From Epiperipatus broadwayi (Eukaryota > Onychophora > Udeonychophora > Euonychophora > Peripatidae): a stretch of DNA of 64,000 bases. Below the pieces are notes generated by a model that did not search any database, was not told the DNA's origin, and saw only the letters and a program-made list of their open reading frames with translations. The stretch lies in contig JAQFVV010012420.1 in assembly GCA_028023455.1 (NCBI GenBank), positions 4,402,001 through 4,466,000 of the forward strand, given 5' to 3'. The position numbers and the translations under genes are program-made. Below are positions 59,470 through 64,000 of this stretch, one piece after another (within the stretch, counting starts at the first letter, position 1; each line of letters opens with the position of its first letter).

Positions 59470-61551
59470 TCAATCCACTGCAGGATGAAGGTCTCTCCAA
59501 GTTTAATCCATCTTCTCTGATCTTTAGCTTCTCTTCTCCACAACACCCCTGCACATTTTCTTATTTCATCCATCCATCTCACATGTGGTCTCTTTCTGGG
59601 TCTTTTACAAACTCTTGGAATCCAGTTTAAAATTTCAATTGTCCATCTATTATCATCTCATCTAGAAATATGGCCAGCCCAACTCCATTTCAATCTTTTA
59701 ATTTTTTCAATAAGGTCAGTAACGCCTGTTTGTTGTCTTACCCACACATTGTGTTTTCGATCTCTTCTTGTTACTCCCAACATACATCTCTGCATACTCC
59801 TTTGAGTGGTCTGAAGTCTCTGTATTGCTCTTCCATTAAGTGTCCAAGTCTCAGATCCATAAGTAAGAACTGGTAAAACACATTTGTTAAAAACCATCCT
59901 TTTCAACACATAGGCATATTTCCTTTTAGTATCAAGTTATTTCTACCAAAAGCACTCCAACCAAGTTTAATTCTATGATTAATTTCCTCCATTGTGTTTC
60001 CATATATATTAATAATCTGACCAAGGTACTTGTAATTGTTAACTTTTTCTAATTCTTCATAATCAATCTTTATTTTCATATTTTGAGCAAATCGATTAAA
60101 CATTACTTTAGTCTTTTTAACATTTATCTTTAGTCCTACTTTTCTACTTTCATCTGCTAACTCCTGCAACATTTCATGCAGCTCTGAAGCATTATTTGCA
60201 AAAACAACTACATCATCTGTGAAATCTAAATGACTTAAATACTCTCCATTTACTTTCACTCCTTTAGTTTCCCATTTTAATCCACAAAATACTTCTTGCA
60301 GCACTGCTGTAAAGAGTTTTGGAGATATGGAGTCACCTTGTCTTACACCTTTCTCAATGTTGATTTTTCCAGTATCATTATGTAATCTAATTGTTGCTGT
60401 TGCATTTTTATAAATATTCTTTAAAATATGACAATATCCTGGATCTATACCTTGATGATCCAATGCTTTAATCACTGAAGAAATGTGTATAGAATCGAAT
60501 GCCTTTTCATAATCTACAAATCCAAAACATAATGACAACTCATATTCGTTTGACCTTTCTATGACTTCTCTCAATACCTGGATATGATCTATTGTACTAA
60601 AACCACTTTTAAATCCAGCTTGTTCTCTTGGTTGGTGGAAATCCAAAGTTCTCTGTAGACGAGTTGTAATTATCTTGGTAAAAATTTTATATAAAACTGA
60701 TAAAAGGCTGATAGGTCTGTAATTTCTAATATCTTCTTTATCACCTTTTTTAAATATTAATATTATTACTGCATTCTTTCAATCTTCCGGTACATCTTTA
60801 TCATTTAGACATTTGGTATATAACTTTGCTAAAATTGTTTAAATTTCTTCACCTGCTTCTTTTAATATATCAATTATAATTCCATCATTTCCTGGAGCTT
60901 TTCCTTTCTTCATACACTTAATTGCATGTCTCACTTCTTCATTTAAAATTCTGGGCAATTCGGATGATGTAATAGATATAGGAGATACTTGTTCTCTATT
61001 ACTATATAATTCTTGATAAAAATCTTCTACCAATTTCATGATGTCATCTCTCTTTTTAGTAATAATTCCATCTTTTTTTCTTATTGCAGATATAAATTTC
61101 CTACCAATATCAAAATGTTGTTTAACATTTTTGAGACTTTTATTTTCTTCTACAGTTTTCCTTGCTATTTCACAGTTATACTTTCTTATATCATTTTCAA
61201 CTCTTTTCCGTACCATTTTACAAAATTCGAGATATTCAATTCTTTTTAATACATCATTTTTGTATATCTTCATATTCCTTCTTTTCTTCATAAATTCTCT
61301 AGTCTCAGTAGAAATTTTATTAGTCAATTGCTGCTTTTTTCTACCAACTATGTTTGTTGCAGTTTTTAAAAGTGTATCAGTTATTTTCATATTAATTTCA
61401 TTCAAATCTGAATCATGTTCAAAATCTCCTAACACTTGAAACCTATTTGTAAGTTCTAATTTAAATTCATTAGAATGTTTCTGAAGATTAGGAATATCAA
61501 CTGTAAATATTGTTTTTCTTAATAATTTTTGTCTCTCTAGTTTTACATTAA
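59470..61551 (-). pseudogene. RTE LINE reverse transcriptase part, broken
   Basis: Open pieces 60839-61435, 59903-60646 and 59658-59909 cover the linker, the RT ([33 protein letters not shown], a catalytic box changed to FTDDVVVF) and the C-terminal region ending with WIDDG and the tail. Defects include the shared TGA at 60779-60781, a TAA-type stop near 60840, a shift at about 59905, and Ala-to-Thr in the FADD box. It is about as diverged as a recent sister of the 13.8-kb copy. Confidence 0.88.
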
Positions 61552-61977
61552 AGGAGACCCTTTGATTCCTCTTGGAGGCCTTAAAGGAACCGAGCAGGGC
61601 AAATTCCTAATGTCCACTCCATACGTTCTTGTCATTGCAGCTGTTATTACTATGTGATTATTCATATAGTACACGAACATGGATGGGCTGCTCATCAACA
61701 CACATTAGCCAGCGTGGTGAGTTTATTGGCTTTTTACCTCTGAGTTTAAGATCAAGAAACACCATGGTCTTTCTTCTCAGGGCCTGATAAGGCAGAATGA
61801 ATGTTTGTGTAAATGATAAATATTTTTTCAATACATATATACAATTATGACAGACAAAAATAAAGCATGGCCCTTATTCCCAGGAAGCTGTAAAGTCACC
61901 AACCAAGGCAGCACAGCGGTTGGTGGCCGAAGGCGTAGGGTGCTAAGAATCCCCTGATTGCGGACCCAGGCTGCCAT
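61552..61977 (+). other. LINE 5' region (inverted segment)
   Basis: From 61723 it matches the start of the 13.8-kb LINE (GTTTATTGGCTTTTTACC). The 61552-61722 part is GC-richer and absent there, so it is probably the true 5' UTR of the LINE. Confidence 0.6.
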
Positions 61978-62670
61978 TTGATGACAACTTTTTATTTAGG
62001 TACTTACAACTGCAGATCACTTTCAAGTGAAGGAAGATTGCAAGAATTAGAAGAAGAACTGTCTTATATTAAATGGGACATTATTGGACTTTATGAAGTT
62101 AGAAGAAAAGGAGAAGAAACAATTGATTTAAAACGTGGACATATACTCTATTATAAAGGCACACACATTGGAAATACAAGTGGAGTAGGATTCATTATAA
62201 ATAAAAAATGGAAGAACAATATTGTGGAGATTGATGGTGTATAGGACAGAGTGGCAAGATTAGTTATACAACTTAATAGCAGATACCAAATGCAGATAAT
62301 TCAGGTTTATGCCCCAACAAGTTCTCATAGTGATGAAGTAGTAGAAGATTTTTATATGGATATATAAAAGGCTTTTGATCAGAGTAAACAACATTTTAAA
62401 ATTGTTATGGGAGACATTAATACTAGAATTGGTAGACAAATGAAAGATGAAATTGCTGTAGGTAATTTTGGTTATGGTAATAGAAATGAGAGAGGACATA
62501 GACTTGTGGAGTTTGCAGAAAAAAAACTTTATATTATGAATTCATTTTTTGAGAAAAATGTTAAAAGGAAATGGACATGGAAGCATCCAAATGAAGGTAC
62601 AGCAGAATTGGATTATATTTTGACTAACAGAAAATACATATTTCAAGATTGTAATGTTCTTAATAAATTT
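61978..62670 (+). pseudogene. RTE LINE endonuclease part, inverted, truncated
   Basis: It begins MMTTFYLGTYNCRSL and keeps WDIIGLYEVRRKGEE and the MGDINTRIG equivalent of the GDFNARIG motif. It ends in the KYIFQDCNVLNKF segment, before the SDHGLV motif. Stops occur at 62242-62244 and 62365-62367. It cannot be functional because the last catalytic segment and the RT are cut off by the inversion. Confidence 0.85.
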
Positions 62671-62682
62671 ATATATATATAT

Positions 62683-64000
62683 AGAAATACAGTGCCACAA
62701 TTTAATCTTAGATACCAATATATTCTTTAAAAAATTTAGGACTTTTAATTTTTCAACCTAAACCTGCAGATATAATAAGATCTGCAATATTGCTTTTCAT
62801 TAATAATGTATCACAGGATGCACTAAGGAAATAAATTATCAAATTGGTCCCATGCCACTTAAATTCTGTAATATCTAGAATCTAAATACTTATAATAATA
62901 TAAACTTTATTAGGTTGCCAATTTTAGGAAGTCAGTTTTTACTTTTAATATTCAAATAAATATTTCTTATTACGTTTGGAAGTTCATTTATCAACTCATT
63001 TTTTTAATATTAATTTCATAGCTTTATCTGAGAATTCTCTAAATTTATAACCATATAATACTTTGAATTTAATAAATAGTCTCTCTATTAGTTTATTATT
63101 TGAATACCTTTTCAGCATTGCCAGTAACAAATGCTTTCCAAATTCATTTCTTTTTTTCATAAGTTCTACTTTTTTCACTCTCAATTCTGCCCAAAATCTG
63201 GACTCACAAGGCATTATTCTGTATCACTAGTAATATTTTTACATTTTATCTCTAATTATTCATTAATCAATTTAAGTTCTTAAACTTGACTGTGAAATAT
63301 TATTTTTCAACAAACCTTCATTATTTATCTGCAAACTTGTTTAAATAATTTATTCATAGACAAAATGTATCTTCATCAATACTGTTATTCTCACTTGAGT
63401 TGCTCATTGACATTGCAATTAACCAGTGTATGCTCCTAAAGCTTGATATCTGCAAACACTGTTAGTTTTTCATTAGCAATAATAATTCATATTACTATTT
63501 TAGGTAAAATATTCTTTATAATATGATTAGGCTTATACATTAATCTAAATTATCATGACACAGATCTGAGTTTAGAAATCTAGGGGTTTGAACATATAAA
63601 ATTATTAATGAATTAACCTCTAGTACTTTGTTGTCATATGTGTTGCCTTTGTCTATATAATATTTTATCAAAAAAGACTGGTGAGGTTTTCTATAATATC
63701 ATTTACATAAAAACATTAATGACTTTTATATCTTTTATAAAGTTAGTAGGTATATGCCATGATTATAAATTCTCTAAATAGCTTTTTCAGACATTGCATA
63801 TACATATTTTTAAGTTTTATACTTTCCAAAAAAGTAAATTGATAATGGTAAAAGAATATCAAAATTATCTGCCAACAAGATTTATATTAATGCAATAATA
63901 AATCCACCTTTTCACACCTGTGGACCGGTAAAAATAAGGATAAGGTTTCACGGACCAGCAGAAGTCTATAGATAAATTTTTTAAAGATGTAAACAGCTTA
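62683..64000. other. AT-rich; possible hAT remnants
   Basis: A 72-aa minus frame at 62996-63214 ends KFREFSDKAMKLILKK, loosely like the LSEKAVKLLLPF segment of the hAT remnant at 39.5 kb. At 63920-63965 the text CTGTGGACCGGTAAAA...CACGGACCAGC resembles the subterminal region of some hAT elements. The window ends before any terminus can be checked. Confidence 0.25.

Larger units (their letters stand above)
59448..62670 (-). mobile_element. RTE LINE with inverted 5' part (twin-priming form)
   Basis: From 59448 to 61551 the element lies on the minus strand: ATC-repeat tail, RT C-terminus to RT N-terminus. From about 61552 to 62670 the 5' end and endonuclease lie on the plus strand. The two parts meet in the LINE map with about 45 bp missing (equivalent to 14776-14820 of the copy at 13.8 kb). 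The flanks are TA-repeats (59435-59447, 62671-62682) that could be the target duplication. This is the structure that twin priming produces. The 5' end includes about 170 bp not present in the other copy. Confidence 0.85.

Overview
The window looks like intergenic DNA from a very A+T-rich invertebrate animal genome (by eye about three quarters A+T). I see no intact host gene. Every coding trace I can support belongs to a transposable element, except one broken spectrin-repeat fragment. The element types (RTE-clade LINEs, Ty3/Gypsy with a tRNA-Ser-type primer site, hAT with 8-bp target duplications, a Penelope-like element with GIY-YIG, a tRNA-derived SINE) all point to a metazoan. I cannot name the phylum from the sequence.

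Layout. 0-9 kb: a large foldback repeat, an old RTE LINE split by a 1.6-kb insertion, small LINE tails, one SINE and AAT microsatellites. 9-13.8 kb: a decayed region with a 211-bp tandem duplication. 13.8-16.9 kb: a nearly full-length but frameshifted RTE LINE with a target duplication. 20.3-25.6 kb: a 200-bp tandem array hit by a young Ty3/Gypsy element (344-bp LTRs differing at 3 sites, 5-bp target duplication). 26.8-32.4 kb: three separate palindromic elements, one SINE with a perfect 15-bp target duplication, and copy 1 of a 1.5-kb repeat. 34.3-38 kb: an LTR-like segment, a spectrin-repeat pseudogene and a decayed Gypsy integrase with a tRNA-Lys-type primer site. 38.6-40.2 kb: a hAT element with perfect 8-bp target duplication. 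40.3-46 kb: copy 2 of the 1.5-kb repeat, split by a 4.1-kb non-autonomous LTR element with very long LTRs. 48.1-50.4 kb: a decayed Penelope-like element. 50.8-52.6 kb: a promoter/5'-leader-like segment. 58-62.7 kb: an old LINE piece and a second RTE LINE whose 5' part is inverted, as in twin priming.

The most unusual material is one LTR family (A and B at 40.7-44.8 kb, and C at 34.3 kb). It combines LTR-terminal hairpins whose stems covary, a hairpin downstream of the TATA box with a conserved 11-nt loop on different stems, and an internal region that holds a tRNA-Lys 3' half with CCA joined to an inverted piece of the LTR edge. This looks like an integrated product of tRNA-primed cDNA synthesis. 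A spectrin-repeat fragment lying between a Gypsy integrase and a purine-rich tract is the second highlight.
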